Below, piece by piece: positions 35,018 through 43,133 of a DNA stretch of 64,000 bases; positions within the stretch are counted from its first letter, which is position 1; the number at the start of each line of letters is the position of its first letter. The notes beneath the pieces were generated by a model. It did not search any database, was not told the origin of the DNA, and saw nothing but the letters and a program-made list of their open reading frames with translations. The translations under genes were made by a program, and so were the position numbers. The stretch spans positions 154,812 to 218,811 of the forward strand of contig NZ_AMZO01000033.1 of NCBI RefSeq assembly GCF_000331515.1. The letters are read 5' to 3'. This stretch comes from Photobacterium marinum. GTDB lineage: Bacteria > Pseudomonadota > Gammaproteobacteria > Enterobacterales > Vibrionaceae.

Positions 35018-35140
35018 GCGCAGAGTGGATAAGTATCAATGAGCCCCCCTTATGTTCACGAAGCCCTAATTGGCAATTCAAACGCCGGAATTTAGCCCGG
35101 ATTCAAAGAGAAAGCGCAGAGTTGATGGTAATCAATGAGC
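35018..35140. repeat. Diverged 27-bp direct repeat
   Basis: Copies start at 35018 and 35114. Both share GCGCAGAGT at the left and ATCAATGAGC or TATCAATGAGC at the right, with 22 of 27 positions identical. The 70-bp stretch between them and the sequence after the second copy share short blocks such as GATG/TATG and GGGCTAAA/GCCCTAAT. No transposase is present. Confidence 0.6.
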
Positions 35141-35185
35141 ACTTTCGATGCAGAAGCAGGGCTAAATCACCAGTTTGAAAACCAA

Positions 35186-37228
35186 TTAACCAGTGATGCC
35201 GGAATGACGAAGCAACGCATCAATCTGCGGCTCTCGACCACGGAAACGCTTGAACAGATCCATCGGCTCCTCACTGCCACCGCGCTCGAGGATGCAATCC
35301 AGGAAGTCGGCTCCGGTTTCGGTATTGAAGATCCCATCTTCCTCGAAACGTGAGTAGGCATCGGCTGACAATACTTCTGCCCACAGATAGCTGTAGTAAC
35401 CGGCACTGTAGCCACCGGCAAAGATGTGGCTGAAGCTGTGCGGGAAACGTCCCCATTCAGGGCTTGGCACTACAGATACGCGCGATTTGATGTCGTGCAG
35501 GGTTTCCAGCACCTGGGCTCCGGCTTCCGGATCGTAGTTGGTGTACAGAGTGAAGTCGAACAGGCCGAACTCCAGCTGACGCAGAATCGCCATCGCGGAC
35601 TGGAAGTTTTTCGCCGCCAGCATCTTATCAAGCATTTCTTTCGGCAGCGGCTCTTCGCTTTCATAATGACCGGAGATAAACGCCAGCGCTTCTTCTTCCC
35701 AGCACCAGTTTTCCAGGAACTGGCTTGGCAGCTCAACCGCATCCCACGGCACACCATTGATACCGGATACAGCCGGTGCATCCACTTTGGTCAGCATATG
35801 GTGAATACCATGGCCGGTTTCGTGGAACAGGGTAACCACTTCATCATGGGTGAACAGTGCCGGCTTGTCACCGAGCGGTTTGTTGAAGTTACAGGTCAGG
35901 TAAGCCACCGGCTTCTGCAGGCTGCCGTCCTGACAGGTACGGCGCACAATGCACTCATCCATCCAGGCCCCGCCGCGTTTATTTTCACGGGCATACAAAT
36001 CCAGGTAGAAGCTACCGCGCAATTCGCCGTCTTTGTCGAAGATATCGAAGAATTTCACCGACTCATGCCAGGTATCAACACCTTCTCGCTCTTTCACATC
36101 CATACCAAACACACGTTTGATCACTTCAAACAGGCCGGATATCACCTTGTGCTCGGGGAAGTAAGGACGCAATTGTTCATCTGAAATGCTGTAACGGTGC
36201 TGCTTCAGCTTCTCGGCATAGTAGGCAAAATCCCACGGCTCCAGTGACTCGGCACCGTATTCTTTGGCCGCGTATTCGCGCAGCTCAGCAACTTCGCGCT
36301 CACCCTGCGGCTTGGCCCGGGTTGCCAGATCATTCAAAAAGCCCAGTACCTGCTCCGGCGTTTCTGCCATTTTGGTTGCCAGCGACTTTTCACTATACGT
36401 GTTAAAGCCCAGCAGGCGAGCAAGCTCGTGGGTCAACTTCAGTTTTTCGGCAATGATATCGGAGTTATCCCACTTGCCGGCATTCGGGCCGCGATCTGAA
36501 GCACGGGTCACGAACGCTTCATACATTTCATGGCGAAGCTCACGATTGTCACAGTAAGTCATCACCGGCAGGTATGACGGGATTTCAAGGCTGAACAGGT
36601 AACCTTCCACTGATTTTGCCTCAGCGGCGGCTTTGGCAGCCTGCAGTGCAGATTCAGGCAGACCACCCAATTCAGCTTCATCGGTGATCTGTTTGGTCCA
36701 GCCCATCGTGGCATCCAGCACATTATTGCTGAACGTTGATGACAGCTCAGACAGACGCTTGCTGATCTCGCCATAGCGCTTCTGCTCAGCCGCAGGCAGG
36801 CCGATACCGGACAGCTCGAACTCTTTCAGCGCATCGGTAATGGTTTTCTGCTCCGCCTTACTCAGCGAGCTAAAGCTCTCATCATCTTTGATTGCCTTAT
36901 AAGCTTCGTACAAGCCTTTGTGCTGGCCAACCCAGGTACCGTAATCCGACAGCAAAGGCAGGCAGCTTTCATATGCCTTACGCAGAGCGTCGCTGTTTTT
37001 CACGGCATTGAGATGACCAATAGGCGACCAAATGCGGCTCAAGCGATCATCGCTTTCTGCCAGCGGCGCACAAATCGTTTCCCAACTCGGCGCTGCCTCG
37101 TTAGCCAAGACGGCTTCGACTTGTGCACGGCAATCTTCAATCGCCTGCTCCACCGCAGGCTTGACATGTTCAGGCTTGATCTGGGAGAACGGAGGCAGAT
37201 CCGTCATTGATAGTAATGGGTTCGACAT
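35186..37228 (-). CDS. prlC: Oligopeptidase A
   Basis: 680-residue M3 family zinc metallopeptidase that degrades short peptides and signal-peptide fragments in the cytoplasm. The zinc site LFHETGHGIHHML (HExxH) lies near residue 470, and the downstream Glu is in the GVPWDAVELPSQ block. Length matches the family (680 in E. coli). AAGGATT precedes the ATG at 37228. Divergent from rlmJ. Confidence 0.96.
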   Translation of the reverse strand: MSNPLLSMTDLPPFSQIKPEHVKPAVEQAIEDCRAQVEAVLANEAAPSWETICAPLAESDDRLSRIWSPIGHLNAVKNSDALRKAYESCLPLLSDYGTWVGQHKGLYEAYKAIKDDESFSSLSKAEQKTITDALKEFELSGIGLPAAEQKRYGEISKRLSELSSTFSNNVLDATMGWTKQITDEAELGGLPESALQAAKAAAEAKSVEGYLFSLEIPSYLPVMTYCDNRELRHEMYEAFVTRASDRGPNAGKWDNSDIIAEKLKLTHELARLLGFNTYSEKSLATKMAETPEQVLGFLNDLATRAKPQGEREVAELREYAAKEYGAESLEPWDFAYYAEKLKQHRYSISDEQLRPYFPEHKVISGLFEVIKRVFGMDVKEREGVDTWHESVKFFDIFDKDGELRGSFYLDLYARENKRGGAWMDECIVRRTCQDGSLQKPVAYLTCNFNKPLGDKPALFTHDEVVTLFHETGHGIHHMLTKVDAPAVSGINGVPWDAVELPSQFLENWCWEEEALAFISGHYESEEPLPKEMLDKMLAAKNFQSAMAILRQLEFGLFDFTLYTNYDPEAGAQVLETLHDIKSRVSVVPSPEWGRFPHSFSHIFAGGYSAGYYSYLWAEVLSADAYSRFEEDGIFNTETGADFLDCILERGGSEEPMDLFKRFRGREPQIDALLRHSGITG

Positions 37229-37443
37229 GTGCTAATCCTTAATTCGTTTATCCTTTATTAAATGTGTCTTGCCGCTCGTAAATTCAATCCCTTAACGGGG
37301 ATTTTGCGAAGGCTTATCCCTATAGTCTAAACGTTGAAAGCGTCTGTTCCGATTAAAGTTCATACCGCTTTCTGGATATTCGCCAGCAATTCGCCATAAT
37401 ATGCCCCCTATCCCAACATTGACTACCTGTAGAGACCGCATTC

Positions 37444-38283
37444 ATGCTGAGCTACCGCCACAGTTTCCATGCCGGCAACCATGCCGACGTGGTAAAGCAC
37501 ATTGTACAAAGCCTGATCCTTGATGCCCTGAAGCAAAAAGAGAAGCCTTTTGTCTACCACGATACCCACTCAGGCGTAGGACGTTACGATCTACAGGACG
37601 AGCGCAGCGAAAAAACCGGCGAATTCAAGCAAGGCATTGCCCGTCTGTGGTCCCGGGATGATATTCCGGCAGAAATTGCATCTTACATTGAAGCAATCAA
37701 AACCCTGAATGACGGTGACGAGCTGCGCTATTACCCAGGCTCGCCGAAAGTGGCCCGCGCCCAAATCCGCGAGCAAGACCGTATGGTTCTGACCGAGCTG
37801 CACCCGGCTGACTTTCCGCTGCTGCTGCAGGAGTTCCGTGGTGACCGCCAGGTGCGTATCTATAAAGAAGATGCGTTTGCCCGTCTGAAAGCCAGCCTGC
37901 CACCGAAAGAACGCCGCGGTGTGGTACTGATCGACCCGCCTTACGAACTCAAGCATGAGTACATGGACGTGGTCAAAGCGATCAAAGAAAGCTACAAGCG
38001 CTGGGCAACAGGTACTTATGCGATTTGGTATCCGGTGGTTTACCGCGAAAACATCGATAAGATGCTAAAAGGACTGGAAGATCTGGGGATCCGCAAAATC
38101 CTGCAAATCGAACTGGGCGTAGAACCAGATACAGAAGAGCGTGGCATGACCGCATCAGGCATGATTGTGATCAACCCGCCATGGAAGCTGGAAAGCCAGA
38201 TGAAAACTATCCTGCCATGGCTGCAACAGGTAATTGCACCGAACCATGGCCACCACACAGTTGAGTGGGTTGTGCCGGAGTAA
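37444..38283 (+). CDS. rlmJ: 23S rRNA (adenine(2030)-N6)-methyltransferase RlmJ
   Basis: 279-residue SAM-dependent methyltransferase. The start MLSYRHSFHAGNHADVVKH and the N6-adenine motif DPPY (VVLIDPPYELKHEY) are family hallmarks. It modifies A2030 of 23S rRNA during ribosome assembly. It is divergent from prlC and upstream of gor, the conserved order. Confidence 0.95.
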   Translation: MLSYRHSFHAGNHADVVKHIVQSLILDALKQKEKPFVYHDTHSGVGRYDLQDERSEKTGEFKQGIARLWSRDDIPAEIASYIEAIKTLNDGDELRYYPGSPKVARAQIREQDRMVLTELHPADFPLLLQEFRGDRQVRIYKEDAFARLKASLPPKERRGVVLIDPPYELKHEYMDVVKAIKESYKRWATGTYAIWYPVVYRENIDKMLKGLEDLGIRKILQIELGVEPDTEERGMTASGMIVINPPWKLESQMKTILPWLQQVIAPNHGHHTVEWVVPE

Positions 38284-38316
38284 GCCGACAGCTTTGCTTA
38301 ATGCGATTACGTTACC

Positions 38317-38338
38317 AAGGCGGCCTCTGTGCCGCCTT
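38317..38338 (+). terminator. Terminator of rlmJ
   Basis: AAGGCGGC, loop CTCTGT, GCCGCCTT, followed by ATTCTTT; a modest T tract. Confidence 0.65.
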
Positions 38339-38475
38339 ATTCTTTCCCGCTATTTTAACGTCAATAAGTTATTCCGAATCCGTTTCTGTTTCTCGATCAC
38401 GCCCACTCGTAAGTCGCCACATTCTTGATTACACTAGGTCGAGCTAAATAAATCGTAAAATAAGCGGAGAAAGTC

Positions 38476-39831
38476 ATGGCTAAGCATTTTGATTACATTT
38501 GTATCGGTGGTGGCAGCGGCGGTATTGCATCGGCAAACCGTGCTGCAATGTATGGTGCCAAAGTTGCGCTGATTGAAGCCAAGGCGCTGGGCGGTACATG
38601 TGTGAACGTCGGTTGTGTGCCTAAGAAAGTGATGTGGCACGGCGCGCAGATTGCTGAAGCCATGCATCTGTACGCCAAAGATTACGGTTTCGACGTTGAT
38701 GTGAAAAAGTTCGACTGGAGCAAGCTGGTTGAAAGCCGCGAAGCTTATATTGGTCGTATCCACACCGCCTACAACAATGTATTGGGCAACAACAAAATTG
38801 AAGTTATCAATGGCTTTGCCCGCTTTGTCGATGCCAAAACGGTTGAAGTAGACGGCGAGCACTACACCGCCGATCACATCCTGATCGCCGTCGGCGGCGA
38901 ACCAACAATCCCAGCGATTCCGGGTGCCGAGTACGGTATCGATTCCAACGGCTTCTTCGAGCTCACCGAACAGCCAAAACGCACCGCTGTTATCGGTGCT
39001 GGTTACATCGCAGTTGAAATTGCCGGTGTCCTGAATGCCCTGGGTACCGAGACTCACCTGTTCGTCCGTAAAGAGTCGCCGCTGCGCAGCTTCGACCCGA
39101 TGATCATCGAAACCCTGGTTGAAGTGATGGATGCCGAAGGGCCGACTCTGCACACCCACTCGATTCCAAAAGAGGTGGTTAAAGAAGCTGACGGCTCAAT
39201 CACCCTTCACTTCGAAAACGGTGAATCCCACAATACCGACGTCCTGATCTGGGCCATTGGCCGTCACCCGACCACAGACAAAATCAACCTTCAGGCGACG
39301 GGTGTCGAAACCACTGAGCGCGGTTACATAAAGGTCGACGAATACCAGCAAACCAATATTGAAGGTATCTACTGTGTCGGCGATATCATGGATGGCGGCA
39401 TTGAGCTGACCCCGGTTGCTGTTAAAGCCGGTCGCCAACTGTCTGAGCGCCTGTTTAACAACAAGCCAGAAGCCAAGATGGACTACAACCTGGTACCGAC
39501 CGTGGTATTCAGCCACCCGCCAATCGGTACTATCGGCCTGACAGAACCTGAAGCTATTGCCAAGTATGGCGAAGAAAACATCAAAGTGTACAAGTCCGGC
39601 TTTACCGCAATGTACACCGCTGTTACCGCCAACCGCCAGCCATGCAAAATGAAGCTGGTTTGCGCCGGACCGGAAGAAACGGTTGTCGGCCTGCACGGTA
39701 TCGGCTTCACGGTGGATGAAATGATCCAGGGCTTTGGTGTGGCAATGAAGATGGGTGCCACCAAAGCGGATTTCGACAGCGTGGTTGCTATCCACCCAAC
39801 CGGCTCAGAAGAATTCGTTACTATGAGATAA
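38476..39831 (+). CDS. gor: Glutathione-disulfide reductase
   Basis: 451-residue flavoprotein that reduces oxidised glutathione with NADPH. FAD site GGGSGGIASANRA, redox disulfide GGTCVNVGCVPKK (Cys42 and Cys47), NADPH site GAGYIAVEIAGVL with downstream FVRKESPLR (Arg residues for NADPH), and C-terminal catalytic HPTGSEEFVTMR are all present. GGAG lies before the ATG. Confidence 0.97.
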   Translation: MAKHFDYICIGGGSGGIASANRAAMYGAKVALIEAKALGGTCVNVGCVPKKVMWHGAQIAEAMHLYAKDYGFDVDVKKFDWSKLVESREAYIGRIHTAYNNVLGNNKIEVINGFARFVDAKTVEVDGEHYTADHILIAVGGEPTIPAIPGAEYGIDSNGFFELTEQPKRTAVIGAGYIAVEIAGVLNALGTETHLFVRKESPLRSFDPMIIETLVEVMDAEGPTLHTHSIPKEVVKEADGSITLHFENGESHNTDVLIWAIGRHPTTDKINLQATGVETTERGYIKVDEYQQTNIEGIYCVGDIMDGGIELTPVAVKAGRQLSERLFNNKPEAKMDYNLVPTVVFSHPPIGTIGLTEPEAIAKYGEENIKVYKSGFTAMYTAVTANRQPCKMKLVCAGPEETVVGLHGIGFTVDEMIQGFGVAMKMGATKADFDSVVAIHPTGSEEFVTMR

Positions 39832-39850
39832 ACTAACGAAAACAAATACA

Positions 39851-39879
39851 AAGAAGGAGGCATCAGCCTCCTTCTTTTA
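39851..39879. terminator. Bidirectional terminator between gor and TraF-like gene
   Basis: AAGAAGGAGGC, loop ATCA, GCCTCCTTCTT: an 11-bp perfect stem with T-rich flank on the plus side. Confidence 0.85.
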
Positions 39880-39917
39880 TTTCTGTCTCAGATGACTACT
39901 TTTGGGTTTCAGCTCAA

Positions 39918-41081
39918 TCAGAACATAAACGCCAGCTGGGCAGCAACACCATAGTGCTCATCTTCGCCGTACTGACCGGCCAGCTCAAGTCCGAACAAGC
40001 CAAACGGGGTCAAGCCCAGACCTGCCGTTACCACATCTTCCGAGTAATCCGTCATACTGTGGCTGTAACCTGCTCTCAGCTGAACCCAGCTCCAGGCATC
40101 CAGCTCAACACCCACCCGGGCAAACTGAGTCTCGTAGTCAGCACCGGTAAAGTAGCGTTGCTTATTCAAATCCAAATCCGCTGCCAGCAGGAACCAACCA
40201 TTGTCATATGCCATACCTGCAGTGTACTTCGGCTCAACCAGGAAAGTCGCTTTGGTGCCCTGAGATACATTGGTATCCAACTCTTGCTCCAGCAGGTTCT
40301 TCGCCGCCAGAGCGAATGTCACCGTATTGGCTGGCTTATAAGCCAAACCGACATCGACGTTGAACGTATTTTCTTCATTGCGATCATCTAAATCAAAGTC
40401 GTTGTCATCAAACTGGCTGACCTTCGCCAGGTAATTCAATGCCATAACTTTCTGGAACTTAGGTGAAACGCCGATTGACAGGCGATGGCCCTGAAACGGC
40501 AGGGCAAATTCTCTTGCCAGGGTGATACCCATATCGACCGTACCGCCAGCCAGTCCCTGCACTGATGATGCTAGGTTGTCCGGATCCGGTGTCACTAGAT
40601 CGCTTTCAACAATATTGGCCTTAGCCATGCTGGCAACTTGAGCACTCAGGAACAGGTTGGCACTGGCGTAACGGTTCGGCAGCGCCACTGACGCCCCGAC
40701 ACGGGCATCCACTTCCACTTCACCGTTATTCAAAGCCAGTAAAGCCTGTTTCCACTCTTCCAGTGTTTCCAGAGAGGGATTATTACTCAGACGGTCATTG
40801 ACCTTCTGGAATTCATCAATCTTGTCGTACAGTTCATCGCTATCATGCACGCCTGCCGCAACCATCGGCAGGATCATGCCAAAATCATCGCCTTTGGTGT
40901 AATTGGTCGCCATCGCCGGGTTATAGAAGCTGGCCGTCAGGTATTGGGCTGAGGCAACTCCCGTCCCCCCCATTGCACCACCACGTGCGTCCGCTCCGTT
41001 AAACATAGCCACTGACGAAAAGGAGATAAAAGGCAGTGCAGCAGCAACTGCCAGAGATAGTCCTTTAAGAGATGTTTTCAT
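39918..41081 (-). CDS. TraF-like/FadL-type outer membrane beta-barrel protein
   Basis: 387 residues with a signal peptide (MKTSLKGLSLAVAAALPFISFSSVA). After it, ARGGAMGGTGVASAQYLTASFYNPA is the N-terminal motif of the TraF_2 family, often annotated as conjugal transfer protein TraF but common as chromosomal genes in vibrios. The body has alternating beta-strand patterns and ends with a terminal aromatic strand (GVAAQLAFMF), as expected for an outer-membrane barrel. No conjugation genes are near, so the name should not imply conjugation. Confidence 0.8.
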   Translation of the reverse strand: MKTSLKGLSLAVAAALPFISFSSVAMFNGADARGGAMGGTGVASAQYLTASFYNPAMATNYTKGDDFGMILPMVAAGVHDSDELYDKIDEFQKVNDRLSNNPSLETLEEWKQALLALNNGEVEVDARVGASVALPNRYASANLFLSAQVASMAKANIVESDLVTPDPDNLASSVQGLAGGTVDMGITLAREFALPFQGHRLSIGVSPKFQKVMALNYLAKVSQFDDNDFDLDDRNEENTFNVDVGLAYKPANTVTFALAAKNLLEQELDTNVSQGTKATFLVEPKYTAGMAYDNGWFLLAADLDLNKQRYFTGADYETQFARVGVELDAWSWVQLRAGYSHSMTDYSEDVVTAGLGLTPFGLFGLELAGQYGEDEHYGVAAQLAFMF

Positions 41082-41206
41082 AATTATCTTGCTTATCGTT
41101 GAAGGTATTCCCGCTATTGAGCGGTCACTTTATAGGCAGAGCAACTGGTCAAACAATAAGCAACAGTGATATTTAATAACACTGTAATCAATAAATGGAA
41201 TGGCGA
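41082..41206. other. AT-rich upstream region of the TraF-like gene
   Basis: Contains the promoter side of the TraF-like gene; no further feature is recognised. Confidence 0.4.
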
Positions 41207-41392
41207 TCATATATTGCTCTTTGGTGGCTCTCCTATAATGACAGCACTTGAAGTACACATCACTGCATAGGCGCCTTCACACAGAACAAAATGAATAAAT
41301 ACACAAAGAATCAAACAAAGTATTCCAATCGTGGCATAAAAACTGTAATCTTCCACATGCTGATTATGAACGAGCAGTGAATATTTATTCAC
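41207..41392 (-). CDS. Candidate 61-residue membrane protein, coupled to a micro-ORF
   Basis: GTG-initiated frame with one strong membrane segment (ATIGILCLILCVFIHFVLC). Its GTG overlaps the TGA of a six-codon upstream frame in a 4-bp GTGA overlap, and that micro-ORF has an AGGAGG site, so ribosomes could re-initiate. It points toward the TraF-like gene on the same strand. I know no family, and it could be spurious. Confidence 0.4.
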   Translation of the reverse strand: MNKYSLLVHNQHVEDYSFYATIGILCLILCVFIHFVLCEGAYAVMCTSSAVIIGEPPKSNI

Positions 41393-41409
41393 GAGAGCAG
41401 CAAAGCCAT
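41389..41409 (-). CDS. Candidate six-codon leader ORF (MALLLS)
   Basis: ATG at 41409 with AGGAGG (41415-41420 on the plus strand as CCTCCT) five bases upstream, stop TGA overlapping the GTG of the next frame. It lies antisense to the 5' leader of the YjiH-type gene at 41450. Confidence 0.35.
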   Translation of the reverse strand: MALLLS

Positions 41410-41449
41410 TATTACCTCCTCAACTGAAGTAATGAACTAAAGGTCATTT

Positions 41450-42817
41450 ATGCAGGAACAGGCAATTTCCATTTCAACCGGTAACAGAGCCAACTGGCTG
41501 ATGTTCCTTATTCCTTCACTACTGGGCGTGTTCCTATTTATGGCACCGATCCAGTATCAGGACACCCTGACGATTCCAATTGCCGTATTGGCAAAATCGG
41601 TTCAAGGCCTGCTGGACGGTATGCTGACTGCAATCGTCACTTTCGTGATCTCGCTGACTGCCGGAGCATCCATCCTAACCAAACTTTTCAAACCTCGTGC
41701 GATTACTGAAAATGGTTTCCTGAACGGCCTGCTGAACCCGAGCCTGCCATGGTTTATCGTCCAGCAACTGGGTGCGGTATTCGTGGTTATGACTTACTTC
41801 AAGATTGGCCCGGCCATGATCTATGACGGCGCTACCGGCGGACTGGTACTGAATGACCTGCTTCCTGTGCTGTTTTCTGTATTCCTGTTTGCAGGCCTGT
41901 TGCTGCCGCTGCTACTAAACTTCGGTCTGCTGGAGTTTGTCGGTGCGCTATGTACCCGCATCATGCGCCCGATCTTCAATCTGCCTGGCCGCTCAGCGGT
42001 GAACTGTATTGCTTCCTGGCTGGGTGACGGTAGTGTCGGCGTTCTGATGACCAGCAAACAATACGAAAGTAAGATTTACACCGAGCGTGAAGCGGCAGTG
42101 ATCGGTACCACTTTCACCGCAGTTTCTATCACGTTCAGCCTGGTAGTTATCGCCCAAGTTAACCTGGAGCACATGTTTGCCCCGTTCTATCTGACCGTCT
42201 GCCTGGCTGGTCTGGCTGCGGCTGTTATCGTTCCGCGCCTGCCGCCACTTTCGTGGAAGAAAGACATCTACATTGATGGTTCAGATCTGGGTAAAGACTG
42301 CGAAGCTGTTCCGGCCGGAAAAAGTGTTGCCAGCTTTGGCCTGGAGCAGGCACTGAATAAAGCCAGCGAAGTAACCAGCCTGCGTAATGTAGTTACCGAA
42401 GGCATTAAAAATGCGGTTGATATGATTTTCGGCGTGCTGCCGGTGGTGATGGCTATTGGTACGGTTGCCCTGGTAATTGCCGAGAATACCCCAGTATTTG
42501 AAATCCTTGGCCTGCCGTTTATTCCATTCCTGGAACTACTACAGCTACCGGAGGCGGCTGAAGCATCGAAGACCATTGTGGTTGGTTTTGCAGATATGTT
42601 CCTGCCATCAATTCTGGCATCGGGCATTGAAAGTGACCTGACCCGCTTTGTAATTGCTGCTATGTCGGTTACCCAGCTGATCTACATGTCGGAAATCGGT
42701 GCCCTGCTGATCGGCAGCAAAATCCCGGTAAAACCGTGGGAGCTGTTCATGGTTTTCATCCTGCGTACCTTGGTTACCCTACCGGTTATCGCCCTGATGG
42801 GTCACCTGTTCTTCTAA
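41450..42817 (+). CDS. YjiH-type nucleoside-recognition (Gate) membrane protein
   Basis: 455-residue protein with about eleven membrane segments of the YjiH/Gate-domain family (nucleoside recognition). A conserved block is GRSAVNCIASWLGDGSVGVLMTSKQYE. Transport substrate is unknown. AAAGG lies before the ATG at 41450. Monocistronic with a good terminator. Confidence 0.85.
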   Translation: MQEQAISISTGNRANWLMFLIPSLLGVFLFMAPIQYQDTLTIPIAVLAKSVQGLLDGMLTAIVTFVISLTAGASILTKLFKPRAITENGFLNGLLNPSLPWFIVQQLGAVFVVMTYFKIGPAMIYDGATGGLVLNDLLPVLFSVFLFAGLLLPLLLNFGLLEFVGALCTRIMRPIFNLPGRSAVNCIASWLGDGSVGVLMTSKQYESKIYTEREAAVIGTTFTAVSITFSLVVIAQVNLEHMFAPFYLTVCLAGLAAAVIVPRLPPLSWKKDIYIDGSDLGKDCEAVPAGKSVASFGLEQALNKASEVTSLRNVVTEGIKNAVDMIFGVLPVVMAIGTVALVIAENTPVFEILGLPFIPFLELLQLPEAAEASKTIVVGFADMFLPSILASGIESDLTRFVIAAMSVTQLIYMSEIGALLIGSKIPVKPWELFMVFILRTLVTLPVIALMGHLFF

Positions 42818-42836
42818 GGCAAAGTCGATTCCAAAC

Positions 42837-42864
42837 AAAAGCCAGCAGCTATGCTGGCTTTTTT
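42837..42864 (+). terminator. Terminator of the YjiH-type gene
   Basis: AAAAGCCAGCA, loop GCTA, TGCTGGCTTTT with a T tract. Confidence 0.9.
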
Positions 42865-43133
42865 GTGTCCTTTTCTTGTACGCATATTAATGCATCCATA
42901 GTTCCAACTCCGCCCCCTCTTATCAGATAAAATAATAAGCACCACAAGCATTTACGGGCAAATAATAGTCAGAAAACACGGCCAAACCAGTCAAAATCAC
43001 ACGCATTGGGGTGAGCGGTTGCTCACATAACGCAACCTGTTATATATGCATTGCCATTAATAATGGGTGTCAATATTGATAGGTGAATCAATATTGTTAA
43101 TTAATGAATAAAAAAGCATTAAATAGGAAAAAA
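42865..43133 (+). promoter_or_regulatory. Upstream region of the large lipoprotein gene with repeated palindromes
   Basis: Contains GTGAGC-GGTT-GCTCAC (43011-43026) and two copies of the self-palindrome CAATATTG (43071-43078 and 43089-43096) spaced 18 bp apart, close to the gene start. These look like regulator sites; no factor can be named. Confidence 0.5.

Noticed and set aside
35135..35353. Plus-strand 72-residue frame at the prlC 3' end
   Set aside because: Mostly antisense to conserved prlC C-terminus, no ribosome site.
38434..39159. Minus-strand open frame opposite gor
   Set aside because: Shadow of glutathione reductase; composition dictated by the sense strand.
39918..41081. Evidence of a conjugative element from the TraF-like annotation
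   Set aside because: No relaxase, type IV secretion or integrase genes nearby; the family is widespread as a chromosomal outer-membrane protein.
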